Below, in pieces: positions 12,073-23,701 of a stretch of DNA of 64,000 nt. A model generated the notes under the pieces. The model saw only the letters and a list, made by a program, of their open reading frames with translations, made no database searches and had not been told where the DNA came from. Made by a program: the position numbers and the translations under genes. The DNA is from Pempheris klunzingeri (taxonomy: Eukaryota; Chordata; Actinopteri; Acropomatiformes; Pempheridae): positions 1,615,470 to 1,679,469 of the forward strand of contig NC_092012.1 of assembly GCF_042242105.1 (NCBI RefSeq). Reading direction: 5' to 3'. Numbering within the stretch: the stretch's first letter is position 1; each line of letters begins with the position of its first letter.

Positions 12073-12092
12073 GTTGTTGTTGTTATTATATT
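12015..12092. repeat. (ATT)n microsatellite
   Basis: An imperfect ATT tract grades into GTT at its 3' end. The surrounding 11145-12319 contains no recognisable gene. Confidence 0.9.
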
Positions 12093-12319
12093 GACAAAGT
12101 GAACGTTAGCTAAAAACTACTCACCGCAGTTTTTCATTTTCAGTCCCAAATGGTTCGGAGGGTTATCATTTAGATTTTTAAATGATAAGAACATTAATTT
12201 GATTCAGATATATAAAATATTAAATAAAATATTAATAAGAATCTACTCATTAATGTCTCAAACTGTATTCTACCACCACAGAGAACATGGAAACATGGAG
12301 GGGAAGTAAAGGCTCTTAC

Positions 12320-12404
12320 CGTGACTGTGAATTTGTCGACTCGAGTGTAAAACTTCAAACTTCACTCGCACCATTTACATGCCGCTGAGTCTTGTATGTA
12401 ATCC
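12320..12404 (-). promoter_or_regulatory. Candidate 5' leader exon and CRX-like site of gene C
   Basis: On the minus strand a donor (gtcacg|gtaagag) ends a possible leader exon at 12320. About 80 bp upstream is GGATTA (TAATCC on the plus strand, 12399-12404), the classic OTX/CRX core. There is no strong TATA box. The leader does not resemble those of genes A, B and D. Exon extent is a guess. Confidence 0.4.
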
Positions 12405-12816
12405 AGTCATTCATAAAGCCTGTCCTGGGGGGGGTGGGGGTATTTTCAGACAGCCTTATGGATAAGCCTGCTCAGGTGTGTTTCCACAGTTTTGACATTA
12501 TGTAAGTTTAGTTACAAGTTACGTATGCAAACAAAAGGACAATACACACGAATACACATATAAACTGTTTATATTTGAACAGTTATAAATGCTGACTGTT
12601 TTTAGTTCCTCCCAAATGAAGCCAGACTGTCGCTCATCAGGTTATACTAAACAATATATTTACCCATTATTTTTTCCACGTTCCTAGATCTTTACCTCCT
12701 TATTCCCTAACTTCACATTAAGCCTCCGTGTGTGTGATGGTGTGTATTGTACTGGAAAAGAAATGACGCTGTAATTTGGGAAGAATGATGCTGTGTGCTC
12801 TGGGCCATAATACACT

Positions 12817-13022
12817 GTTAATAAAATGTTTTTTACCTCTTCTCATGAAATGATTGTGACAATGTGATTTATTCTTGATAAATAAAGTGTATATCTTCTC
12901 AACTTTATTGATCAAACTTTTCCAAACATATCACAGAGAAACTTAAACCACAAACTGTGTATTCAGGCTTGAACTAAATTGGGGGTATTGAACAATTATT
13001 CCAACTTTATGGGCAACGGTGT
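12817..13022. mobile_element. Short inverted-repeat element (MITE), copy 1
   Basis: It is about 85-90% similar by eye to the better-preserved copy at 21751-21975. The right inverted end (actttatgggcaacggtgta) is clear; the left end is degraded near 12800-12820. The body carries 'ttgtgacaatgtgatttatt' and 'caactttattgatcaaac'. Confidence 0.75.
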
Positions 13023-13753
13023 ACAAAATAAAATGGATTCTTTCCAGTTTTTCTTGCTCAGTTTACATAAAACAGTATATTCTTTATCGTTTTGTTCATC
13101 TTGCAGTAAATCATTGTAGCTATATACTGTATTCGTCCTGTACAGACACAGCAAAGAGGGCGGCTAGCACATCCAGCTCTTCTTGGAGCAGCACTGGATA
13201 TTTGGATAGTTGTTCTGGGACGATGGCTGTTACTGCTCACATCATGTGACCTCCTAATAATAAGATCTTTATCTGCCAACACAGCCTGCTGTTTGTTCAC
13301 ATGGACCTTAAAGACTAAAATCACTGTGGTGCTGTTAACGGGATCCTGTGAAGTCGCTGCAGATTACGTGTTCCTTATTATACAAAGGTCTCATTACCGT
13401 TACAGTGTGTGTGTGAGATATTATTACCTGTAATCCTGGAGGTCTCCGTGTCTGTACAGAGTGTAAGAGCTGATTACCTGTGATCCTGTATTTTCTCACC
13501 ATGCTGTCCCAGTACACCCCTGAGCCATCAAACACAAACTCATAAGCACACGTATCAGTCAAGTGTGATTTACTTTGATATTTGATCCTCAGTTAAAAGT
13601 GAGAGAAGCTGCAACTGTAACAGCAACTACTGGAGGTTTACTGTCTTTTTCACGTCAGATATTTGGGGAAACACAAAAAAAAAAAGACTGGACACTTGGA
13701 TCTCAATATTTTAAATGCCTAAATGGTCATTTTCAAACCTCTTGAAGGCTCTG

Positions 13754-14031
13754 GGATTATCTCTGAGTGGGCAGACTAATTCATGCTATAAGCCCACACT
13801 CAAAATACCCCTCAACAACAAGTGCTTTTCTGGACACCAAGTTTCAGCAGGCAGAAAGTGGGAGGGGGAGGCGATTAAGACGACGGTATAAAGGTGAGCG
13901 ACAGCAGCAGGACGAGACAGAACAGAGAGACTGCGAGAAGAAAGAAGATCCCGTCTTTGTCTTGCAGCTGCTCGTTTGCTTCTTCTCTGCAAAGAGACGC
14001 TTCTCTGACGTCGAGTCCTCCAGAAAACCAA
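13754..14031 (+). promoter_or_regulatory. Promoter and 5' leader exon of PDE6-gamma gene D
   Basis: A TATA box (tataaa) lies at 13887-13892. GGATTA (13754-13759) and GATTAA (about 13873) upstream fit OTX/CRX cores. The leader begins near 13915 and contains 'cagagagactgcgagaag', homologous to the gene A leader. It ends at 14031 with donor accaa|gtaggt. The acceptor before the coding exon is probably atcaaaag at about 15119. Confidence 0.68.
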
Positions 14032-15127
14032 GTAGGTGCTTTTTCTTAGCAGTGAGTTCAAATCTGATTTTGTTTTTCTCAGTTTATCTTTTGATTTGTA
14101 AAAAATGTCTCTTTAATGCTTTTAGTTTAGTTTGCACAGCAGCTTAGTGTTCAAAATAATTGTTTCTACACCTTTCTGCAAAGGTTAGGAGGCTAGTAAT
14201 ATTAATGTTACTGATATTATTGTTTTGTAGTTTTAACTTTAAAGGATTGTTTCGCTCCTTTTTCTCAATAATCACTGGATCGTTTGAGTGAAATATGATC
14301 TCCTTCGTGTTGCTTTTCTACATTTTCTTATTTAAATCAAATACACGTGAGAATAAAACTGCTCTACTGTTGCTTATGTATAAAATATTATTATATCAGA
14401 AATGACAATATTACTTTTATTAAACGTCATAAATCTTAAAGAAATCAAAGGCAAAATCAAAAGTTCAGGATAGAAATTATGTGAAACACATGAAATATAA
14501 TCTATTTGTTAATTTATTCATTTAAACTACTTGATATTTTCTCCTTTTCACACATTAAAATGTTCTTTCTGGCCGTTAAGTCAAATTTAACTGACTATCT
14601 AAACCTTTTGTCGATATTTTAAAGGATATTTATCGTTATTTTTGCCTTTTTGATAACTGAATGATCAGTTTGAGTCGCTCAGTGCATCTTCTGTGTGAAG
14701 CTGGAGAAAAGGTTCGCCCATTTGTCAGGTAGCTCCTCGGAGGTGAGCAGGTGCAGGAGACACTTCGCTGGCTAAATTTGTTGAATATTAGAAATAGATT
14801 ATAATCCTCGTCGTAATCCCCCCGCGGCCCAGAACATGAGATGGATCAATGAGATCTTGTTTGGGGCCAGATTTTGATCCTCAGAGGATTCACGCTGATC
14901 CCTGACTCACCAACATGCTGTGACCTGTGGCTTTGGGACACAAATAGGATTAGAGCTGCGAAATATGGAGACAAGTTTATGACAAGTAAGCAGATCAGAA
15001 AAGAGAGAAGTGTGGAAACATAAGAGGATGAAGATAAGAACCTCCTCCTCCTCCTCCTCCTCCTCCAGCACCTCTGATGAATTAAAAAAAACTTTCTTCT
15101 TCCTCTTTGCGATCAAAAGTCTCCAAG

Positions 15128-15513
15128 ATGAACGCAGCAGCGACCGAAGGCACCAAGGCCGCCCCCCCCAAGTTCAAGCAGAAGGAGACCAGGCAGTTCA
15201 AGAGCAAGGCTCCCAAAGCCGGACAGAAGGGGTGAGACACTCTCGTGTTTGTGCTCCTGCAGCTCACATCATGTTGTTTATCCATCAGCTCACTGTGGTT
15301 TCTGTCTGACAGCTTCGACAACGACGTCCCAGGGATGGAGGGTCTCGGAGGTGAGTCTTTAAAGTCCAGTGATGGAGCCGCTCCACGCTGAGATGTTCAG
15401 TCTGGTCTAACGTCTTGGTCTCTTTCCGTCCTGCAGACTCGGCCGTGGTTTGCCCCTGGGAGGCGTTCGGCGACATGGAGCTCAGCGACCTGGCTCAGTT
15501 TGGCATCGTTTAG
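15128..15513 (+). CDS. pde6h: Retinal cGMP phosphodiesterase inhibitory gamma subunit, cone-like (gene D)
   Basis: Coding exons are 15128-15231, 15313-15350 and 15437-15513, giving 72 aa. It is identical in protein to gene C and about 70% similar by eye to A/B. Domains in order: a short N-terminus rich in Ala/Thr; the basic transducin/PDE-binding segment [13 protein letters not shown] (residues about 15-27) with the Thr that aligns to rod Thr35; the [12 protein letters not shown] loop (36-47); and the C-terminal inhibitory helix ending LAQFGIV. The mammalian TPRKGPP segment is missing, so the Thr22-type site is absent. Phe rather than Tyr near the end suggests the cone form. The 3' UTR runs to AATAAA at 16070-16075. 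This is the most conserved-looking member with gene C and may be the parental type of the cluster. Confidence 0.93.
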
Positions 15514-16069
15514 AGCCGCCGGTGGCCGGGGACTCGTGTCCCGGTCCTGGACGGATGTGATTTCACAGTGTTTCTGGGCTTCTGGAGGATGAGGAGCACG
15601 CTCGAAGCCGAAGGAGCGACTTCACAGAGTGTTGGTGCGACAGTCACTGTGGGGCAGATCTCTGCAGGCCCGGGGCAACATGGAGCCTCTACTGCCACAC
15701 CCAACCCCAGTAGAGAAATATGAATCATGTCACTGAATTTATTATATTTTTCAAATATTATTTGAAATATTAAGGGTTTTATTTTTGCTATAAAAACATC
15801 TACCTCTCTCTGTACCTTTAATTATCAGTGATTATAAATATGCTGCTTTGTATAAACGTTGCTCTTCTCAGCCCCTTTGATTGATCTGCTCTCTTAGTTT
15901 CAGGATATCCAACATCATTCAGGATCAATATTATTGGCGATGATGTGTATAAAAGCATGTTTCATGTGTAAATACATTGTAGAAATGATCTGTTTGAGGT
16001 TCTTTAGTTTGTCCAGGTGCATTTTACCTGTAAAATGTGCAGCTCAGTACATCTTAGTGACCATTCTTT

Positions 16070-16075
16070 AATAAA
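16070..16075 (+). terminator. Polyadenylation signal of gene D
   Basis: AATAAA about 560 bp after the stop codon, followed by a TG-rich stretch. Confidence 0.7.
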
Positions 16076-16216
16076 CACACTGTAAATTGATCATCATTAT
16101 ATATTATTATCATGTTGTTGTGTGTTTTGTGTATTAAACTATATTAAACTCTCAAAATCAACCTTGGTATCGGCTCTTTTTCAGATTCTGTTTTGATGAT
16201 TAAAATGTGAACGCCA

Positions 16217-16217
<1 letters not shown>

Positions 16218-16245
<28 letters not shown>
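16218..16245. repeat. (AC)n microsatellite
   Basis: An uninterrupted AC run of about 28 bp. Confidence 0.95.
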
Positions 16246-16249
<4 letters not shown>

Positions 16250-16325
16250 ATGTGTCATGCACAGGAGGTTTATTTGACCTTAATGACTGCTCGGGGGGGG
16301 CGTTTGCATGAAAACCAGCTGCAGA

Positions 16326-16480
16326 GGATTAAAATCTATGACCTGCTGTCCATCCTGGCCACAGCTCAGCTCTTCATTCATTAAAAGGACTCACACCGAT
16401 GGGACCTAATGTGTAAAAGAGCAGCAGGAACGAGCAGCAGCCCTCAGACCTGAGTTACAGCAAAGATAAGTATGAAATAT
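16326..16480 (+). promoter_or_regulatory. Possible distal promoter/leader of the first GCAP gene
   Basis: GGATTA at 16326-16331 (OTX/CRX core) and a TTAAAAGG TATA-like motif near 16381 precede a purine-rich stretch with a weak donor near 16468. It could be a leader for the gene at 19007, or nothing. The remaining stretch to 19006 shows an (AC)n tract and no coding exon. Confidence 0.25.
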
Positions 16481-17889
16481 GAATATTTAGATCATTAAAT
16501 CACATCATCATCAGGCTGGTATTATCGGGATTGTAGAAATAAGAAATAGTTTTTATCTCTGAAGGAATAAAGTCAGAAATTAGTAGAATTTAGAAGAAAT
16601 AGTCTAAATAAAACCCAGTGACAATAAAGCATAAAATATTTATGCTTTTAGTTTGTAGTCTTGTTCCTTCATTGTTTCCTGTTTTATTTTGTAGTAGTTT
16701 CCTCCTCGTTGTGTGTTTTCCCGCCCCTGTGATTTATTACTGTGACCCTTTATTCTGATTTCAAGGTTTTATTCCCGTTAAAGATCTGCCTGCGTCCTTT
16801 CCTTCTGCTCCTGTCCTCCAACCCCTGATGACAATCAGAAAACTAGATGATGAGCCTCCCTGAGTGATTCAAATCCTCCACCTGGTGGTTGTCAGGAGGA
16901 AGACCTCGGGGCGGAGAGCTGAGAGAGATCACAGAACACAGTAAGACACTAAAGACTCCATGTGTCACTTCATCAAATGGTTGTGAGTTCCTGCTACTTT
17001 AAGCTACCAAACATTTTGCCTTGCTGTCTGTAAACGCTGATTCAAACTTACCACAGTCCTGCAGCAGAGTGTGTTCACCCAGGGGGGGGGGGCCTGTTTG
17101 TTCAGTTAAACACATTTTATTCACTTCATGTGATGCAGATTCATGAACTGTCCAGTGCAGCTGGAAAACCAACTGGGCAACAAAGACCACTTGATTTAAT
17201 ACTTGATTCTGTGTCAGAAACTAGTTTACTGATCTTCATTTTTTCAGGTTATATTTCGCTTGAGAATATTAAAGTCTGACCCAGTTGTTGACACATGATG
17301 GATGTGGGGGGGGGGGTCAAAAGGGAACAAGCAGCCTATTCTTACCCTGCAGGTTAATCTGACTCTCACGCTTGGACTTTGCAGCTTTTACATTCTGTAT
17401 AATCACTTCTCTTATTATAACTTTCAGCAATAAACTGTGAACTAACCCAAAGCAAACGACCAGCAGTTTCACAATAAAAGCCCTTATCAGCTCAAGGGTC
17501 CATTTCATGATCCCCGTTGTAGAGTTTCTTTGTTGTTCTCCCCATCATGAAGGAAACCTGTGTGGTTTTCAGATTGTTTAACTGTCTTACATCAGTCTGA
17601 GAGAGTTAATCCAAGAGTGCACAGACAAAACTTGTAAAAAAAAAACTGTGTATATGAGTGAACCTAAAGTTTGCTCGGTATAGTTATCACTGGAATATCT
17701 ACTGCTCACTGCACGAACTGTGTTCAGGACAAACTTACAGTTGGATCAAAGCATTTACTGAGAAACTTGCAGAACAACATGCAAAGAAATGTAAAAGTAG
17801 CTTCACACTTTTCCTTTGACCTCCAATAAGTTGCTAAAAAAAGAGAAGCTTTGGTTATTTTTGTCCTGTAATCACCAGATTAAAAATAA

Positions 17890-17891
<2 letters not shown>

Positions 17892-17934
<43 letters not shown>
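17892..17934. repeat. (AC)n microsatellite
   Basis: An AC run of about 43 bp in intergenic DNA. Confidence 0.95.
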
Positions 17935-17935
<1 letters not shown>

Positions 17936-19006
17936 AACATGCCCATCTCATTATCCTACGAGCATTTGGGAAATTGGACGCAGCGCTCAGGGAAAAGAGA
18001 GAGAGAAGACGGGAAAATGCTTGAATATGCACTAAAGTAAAACAGGAAAGTTTAGTATTGTGTTCTGTAACATATCGGAGTCGTCCCCCCCCCATAAGAC
18101 ATAAGATGTTTATGTATAGATTTAAGTGCAATAATTTATCTGCAGGTGTAAATATCAGTGTGCAGTGTTTTTATTTATATGCTTTCTTATATTTTTATGT
18201 TTCTTAATTATCCTCTTAAGACCCGAGCTCTTGTTTGATATGCATTTTTTATCTCTCCTTGCTATTTGGGCTTATTGGACCCTGATAAGTATAAAACCTA
18301 AGCATCATCTTTGTACATGGTGTAGTTTTAGAGAAACATTATGTCCACATATGTGGACAATCGGTCTTAATTTCCAGAAAACACAATAAAGTCACCTTTG
18401 TGCAAAACTCTTTATTTCCACTCTGAACAGTTTTTTTTTCCTGACTGCTTTTGCATGTATTTATAACACATACAAAACATATTTTGGACATGTTTTGAAA
18501 ATCACGGTGCAAAAAACAATATGAAATATCAACAATTTTGCCCACATACATGTCCATACGGCCCCAGCTAAGCAGAATTAACTACTATGGTAATATAACC
18601 CAGGTCTCTAGAGGTTAATGGTAAATTCAGTTTGGAGAACGTGACACTGTGTGTACGTCGTGAATGACCATAAAGTTTTGAACTGAAACACCAAATAACC
18701 TTTTCCTGCCTTCGTGTCGTGAAGGAGGAGTCAGATAAATAAATGTAAGTGCAGTCAGACACTCAGGGAGGCAGCTGAGATCACAGCCGACATGTGGAAT
18801 AATGGACTCTTCCTGTTATTTAATGAAGCAGGTCCCACAGTGCTGTAGGGTTTTAAGACCACCTCGCAGGCTAACAGAGTGATTAAGGGGTTAATAGGAT
18901 TGGCCTGAGAGTCGCCTGCCGTCCCTCTTGGCTGCCTGGAGGGTGTGAGCAGATGCCTTAGTGACCTGCAGAGAGCCAGGAGCCAGACTTTCCCTCCGAG
19001 GACGCC

Positions 19007-21286
19007 ATGGGCCAAGAGGAGAGCCACAACGAGGAGATGGACCTGGCTCAGATTCAGGAGCTGTGCATCATCTTCATGAAGGAGTGCCCGAGCGGCGCCC
19101 TGCACCTCCACGAGTTCAAGAGGATCTTCGGGGTGCCGAGCAGCTCTGCGGAGGAGTCCCTCTACATCGAGACCGTGTTCAACTCCTTCGACACAAACAA
19201 GGTAGAGGACGCAGCGGGGCAGGTGATCACCAGGCAGGGACACCTGTGGTTCATGTGTGAGAGCAGCTCTGCCTCTGTTTGCTTACAGGATCACACTCTG
19301 GACTTCCTCGAGTACGTGGCAGCACTTCACTTGATCTTGAGGGGAAATCTGGAGGACAGACTGAAGTGGTCCTTCAAGATGTACGACAAGGACGGGAACG
19401 GGAAGCTGGACAGGCAGGAGGTGAAGCGCATCATCAGGGTAAGAAAGGCCTTTTCAACGACTCTCCTCAGGTTGGTTCCTGCAGCTCGCTCAGTGTGAGG
19501 AAACGCCTTCAGCTGTTGGGTGAAATTATCAAAATTACCTGGTTTCATAACAGAAATCCTCTCAGGACAGATTACAGTAGTGGCCTAGTGGCGAGGCTCA
19601 GGGCTTTGAGGAGGGGGAGGGAGGTTAAAAGAGGAGAGGATGGTCTCTGTCAGGGCTATTCTCAGTTCTCTTTACAGTAAGCCTCTAAATTCAGAGGCAT
19701 AAGATTAGCCCACTGTCCACATGATCTGACCTGCTTGGCAGGAAAAACCTGAACATCTTTACAGGAAACCAACGTTTTAATGGTTATTTAAATAAGAAAT
19801 ACTGTAGTTGGATATCTTCTTTATTGAGATCAGCATCATCACAAAGTAATGATGAAAAAACAACTAACAACGAACTAAATAAAAGATAAATATGAGCAGT
19901 TGTCTGGTAACATTTCATTATTAATACTATTTTATGTTAATGAGACGTGTAGTCAAAGACAAAAGTGTCTCCGATGAGCTCTGACGGCTTTTTTAGAGAG
20001 ACTTTCTGTCACGACAGCCTCTCCGATGCTCCCAGGATACATCACAGGAGGTTTCACATCCCAAAATGTTGTCAGCCTCATCGTCCAGGACACTTTTCAT
20101 GTCTCACACACAGATCATTTACAAGATCAAGTTCCAGGCGGCTGACGTCAGCATGACGCCGTCCGAAATCTGCGACAGAATCTTTGAGCTGGTGGACAAG
20201 AACAATGATGGTGAGTGAATCCACTGATCGGAAAACTGTTTGTTGTTTGTTGGTGGAGAATTACAGTAAAATGCAGTTTCATCTCAGCTGGATTGAAAAG
20301 TTTTCACAGTTTAACATGTTTGTGTTTTTGAAGCACAATCCTCAGAGGACAAGGACTTGTTAGGAGGGGGATCATTTCAGCATGTAACTCTGTAAATGAG
20401 CACAAAGAGCTCCTGAACCACAGGAAGGTTCACATCGTCCTCTTATTTAGCTCTCAAACTGGATAACAGCTGAACGGTGTGTGATCATGGCCTGAAATGA
20501 CATATTCAAGCAATAATATTAGTCTGATATAGTCTTCTCAGAGGCTCCCTGGTGGAGCATGAACCACAGACTCTGTCTCTGATGTCAAAATCTAAAGCTA
20601 AATCCGGATATAGTGGATTCATGTCAGTAAAGACTGTGTTAGTAAAATAGTCAAATGTCCTAGTAAATACATGAGAAGTATTTAAAGTGCCTGATGATCC
20701 AACATAGTGACTGAAGAGTAAAACGTCTACTGTGATTAGACACAGTGATCAGAAGTGGTTCGACACTTATCAGGTTTCTTAACATAACAACATAAACGAT
20801 CACTTTACATGTGAATAATTCCCACTGGATGCACCAGAGTTTCCTCCTGAGACCTGAGTTTTAATCTTAAATGTACTTTTTCTTTATTATCATCAGGTGG
20901 CCAAAACCAACAATTACCTCAGCACTTCAGAATCTGAATGATGCTCCTCAGAGGATGCACCCTTTCACTTAGTTGTTTGCACAATTTATAGTTTGTGTTC
21001 CGGTTTCTTTTCACCCAGTTTTTACTTTATCTAGTTGAACATCGTTTAAAGAGTCCGTCACACAGTTACAAGCAGGAGTTCAGGTGACTTCAGACTAAAA
21101 TGTCCTCTGAAACCACATAAACATTATCTGACGTTGAGACAAACGTGTGTTTTGTGTCCCACAGGTCAGATCACCCTGTCTGAGTTCATGGAGGGAGCCC
21201 AGAAGGACGAATGGGTGATGAACCTGCTGAAGCTGGACGTCAATGTCACCGGCTGGGTCATCCAGAACTGTGGGAAGTTACCCTGA
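19007..21286 (+). CDS. Guanylate cyclase-activating/inhibitory protein, EF-hand (GCAP/GCIP family), gene 1
   Basis: Exons are 19007-19201, 19289-19438, 20114-20210 and 21165-21286, giving 187 aa. The four-exon layout matches gene 2 and the GCAP family. GCAPs are myristoylated calcium sensors that control retinal guanylate cyclase in photoreceptors. The N-terminus MGQEES fits N-myristoylation (Gly2, Ser6). The inactive first EF-hand shows the family signature ECPSG (26-30). EF2 is DTNKDHTLDFLE, with His at loop position 6; EF3 DKDGNGKLDRQE and EF4 DKNNDGQITLSE are canonical. The helix before ECPSG reads QELCIIF, so the Trp and Lys that GCAP1 uses to contact the cyclase are Leu and Ile. This pattern resembles fish/frog GCIP-like members more than GCAP1/2, but I cannot fix the orthologue number. 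Strong Kozak context (cgccATGG). Confidence 0.92.
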
Positions 21287-21750
21287 GCCCCGAGTGAGGG
21301 AGGTTTTTTGTTTGAGGCTGACGCAGAGGTCTTCGTTCCTCGGCTCTCGTCGTTGTCTCCTTGCTGAGCTTCCTGTCGCTCGGAGCTGGACGCTCGGGAC
21401 ACTTTTTCAGGGCTGCAGCTCTGCTGTGGTCTCGACGGCTGGTCCAGGTCTGTGCTGCAGGCCTGTGGTCTGTTTGGGGCTCATGTCTCTGTCTCTGCAC
21501 AGAACATCTGCTGCTGGATGCAGTCAGGTATTGTGTATTTACAGTCATTATCGTTGCAGGTGTTTTTAGTTTAGGACTTAAGAAAAAAAGAATAAATAAG
21601 CACTAAAGGAAAATGAACTTTATATTTTTACAAGATCAAATCACTCCTTATTTATGTGACATCACTGGTTCTTGTAATTAGGCTTTTTATTGATAAAGAT
21701 GTTATCAATAACATAAAACAGTTCTTAAATTCTTAAATTAGTGCTAATAC

Positions 21751-21975
21751 ACACTGTCGCCCATAAAGTTGGACTAAAACGTTTTTTACCTCTTTTCATG
21801 AAATGATTGTGACAATGTGATTTATTCTTGATCAATAAAGTTTATATCTCCTCAACTTTATTGATCAAACTCTTCCAAACAGATCACAGTGAAACGTAAA
21901 CCACAATTAACCTTTGCAGGCTTTAACAACATTGGGGGTATTGAACAATTATTCTAACTTTATGGGCGACAGTGT
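21751..21975. mobile_element. Short inverted-repeat element (MITE), copy 2
   Basis: Near-perfect inverted ends of about 24 bp: acactgtcgcccataaagtt at the left and its reverse complement at the right (actttatgggcgacagtgt). TA at the right border suggests Tc1/mariner-type insertion. It is about 225 bp and has no open frame. The related copy is at 12817-13022. Confidence 0.85.
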
Positions 21976-23340
21976 AGATGTGACAGTATATAAATATACT
22001 GAGGCTCAGCCCACTGATCCACTAGAGGACAGTGTGTCAGTGTTTTGTCTCACCCAAGCGGGTAAAACACACATGTGCATGGAGCTGGGGGGGCGATAAT
22101 GAATGCAGCAGTCCATGAACGTAGCAACAAGGAGGCAAAGGTGGGCGGATGTAACTCTGACTCTTGGGCAAAGCAAAACATGAACTGACACATCTGCTCT
22201 AGTGGTCGGCTGGTTAATCCGTCTCTCTCGGTGTAGCAGAACAAGCTGAAAACACAAATGTACATATTATTTATTGGTTAGTTTATTTAAAGGTTTTAGA
22301 CCTCTAGTAGCACGGTGGGTAGCGATGCACAGGTGGCTGCAACACTCAGCAATATGAGTTATGCAGCAATATGACGGCAAAGACAGGGAAGAAGAGTAAA
22401 TATGTTAATGCAGGATGTAAAATATTACACATGTATGGATATTTTTCTCTGTGTTTTAAAAAATATTTCTGTCCACACAAGAAAACTTATGATTCCAGAT
22501 GCTCACACGAGCATGCCAGGCCAGTAGGGGGCAGTATTTATAGACTAGAAGGTCATTCTGAGTGTAGAGATCTTATTTTATTAAACTAAAGTGAACCAAA
22601 CTCATAGTTTCTGGTGGACTTTGGGCAGCACTGCTAAGTTAAGTTGTAAACCTGTATTCACACAGTAACAACAGGCATGTGCAGATCCACACGCACACAC
22701 AGCATCTCAAAAAGTCTGTTTCAATGACTTTAAAAAGCCGTAAAACATCAGTACACTTGTGGACGAGGTCTTTTTCACATTTCATATAATCTAAATATTG
22801 ATTTGTGCAGCTTTAGGGGAGATTATGTTGCCTAACTGTCATCTGAAGTAAACTCTTTATTCTGTAATCAGACCGACTGAACACACGAGACATTCAGAGA
22901 TTAGTTCAATGTTTCATTTGTTTCTTAGAACATTATCAGAGTTATATTTCTTTATCTTTTGTACAAGTGTGAAGAAAAGGTTTCAGGTGGTTAATCTGTG
23001 TCAGATGTGAATTTATTTTGTCATTAAAGATATTTTTATATACACAAGCTGTGTTTGTTTTCTTGCCTTCAGACTTGAGGTGTTTTCAGGATTCTGCCAC
23101 TTGGTGTCACACAAGTCAGAAATGTTGAAGCCCTTCAGATCCTGCAGCCTCTAAACATAATCCTCAGACGCTCTGTGTGCACAGTTAAGTCCTGGCTGAT
23201 AATCAAGCTGATCATTCAGGTGACTGATGAATGGTTTAAGTAGAGAAGACATTGTTAGATACATGATATAAAGTGGTTTTGGTTAAATAAGGTTTTAAAT
23301 TGTCTGACGATGAGGAGTGACTCCAGTTTGAGGACAGATT
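21976..23340. other. Intergenic, no gene recognised
   Basis: It lies between the two GCAP genes. Open frames here are short and lack similarity or splice context. The interval holds AT-rich unique sequence only. Confidence 0.5.
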
Positions 23341-23348
23341 GGAGCTGG

Positions 23349-23475
23349 GTAAGATAAGATAAGATAAGATAAAATAAGGTAAGATAAGATAAGGTAAGGT
23401 AACATCAGCTACATCAGAAAATAAAATAAAATAAACAAAATATGATGCAAACATACAAACTGTGCACACGGTAAA
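23349..23475. repeat. (TAAGA)n tract with possible LINE/SINE tail
   Basis: A run of taaga/taaggta units at 23349-23402 followed by A-rich sequence resembles the short tandem tails of teleost non-LTR elements in reverse orientation. A similar tail occurs at 45552-45575. Confidence 0.5.
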
Positions 23476-23530
23476 CAGTATAAATAGTGTAAAAGTAAGC
23501 AGAAATGGTATTTTCAATGTGCAGAAAAGA

Positions 23531-23701
23531 CAGAATAGACTATTGGTGGTTATGATAACCATGGTAACAGTCTGCCGTCACACAGAATAGACTATTGGTG
23601 GTTATGATAACCATGGTAACAGTCTGCCGTCACACAGAATAGACTATTAGTGGTTATGATAACCATGGTAACAGTCTGCCGTCACACAGAATAGACTATT
23701 A
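23531..23701. repeat. 52-bp minisatellite with a palindromic X-box-like core
   Basis: Three complete 52-bp units start at 23531, 23583 and 23635, with a partial fourth from 23687. They are almost identical; one g/a change is seen in unit 3. Each contains gataaccatggtaac, which fits the RFX X-box consensus. It lies about 600 bp upstream of the second GCAP gene. Confidence 0.93.

Noticed and set aside
13019-13562. Short frames between the divergent gamma genes
   Set aside because: No similarity, no splice context, and opposed frames overlap each other.
3798-15513. Assigning the gamma subunits to rod PDE6G
   Set aside because: All four end in FGI(I/V) rather than YGII, which fits cone PDE6H better; all are short at the N-terminus, so the call stays cone-like and not certain.
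23531-23701. Possible CRISPR-like array
   Set aside because: The repeats are contiguous 52-bp units without variable spacers, in a vertebrate genome; it is a minisatellite.
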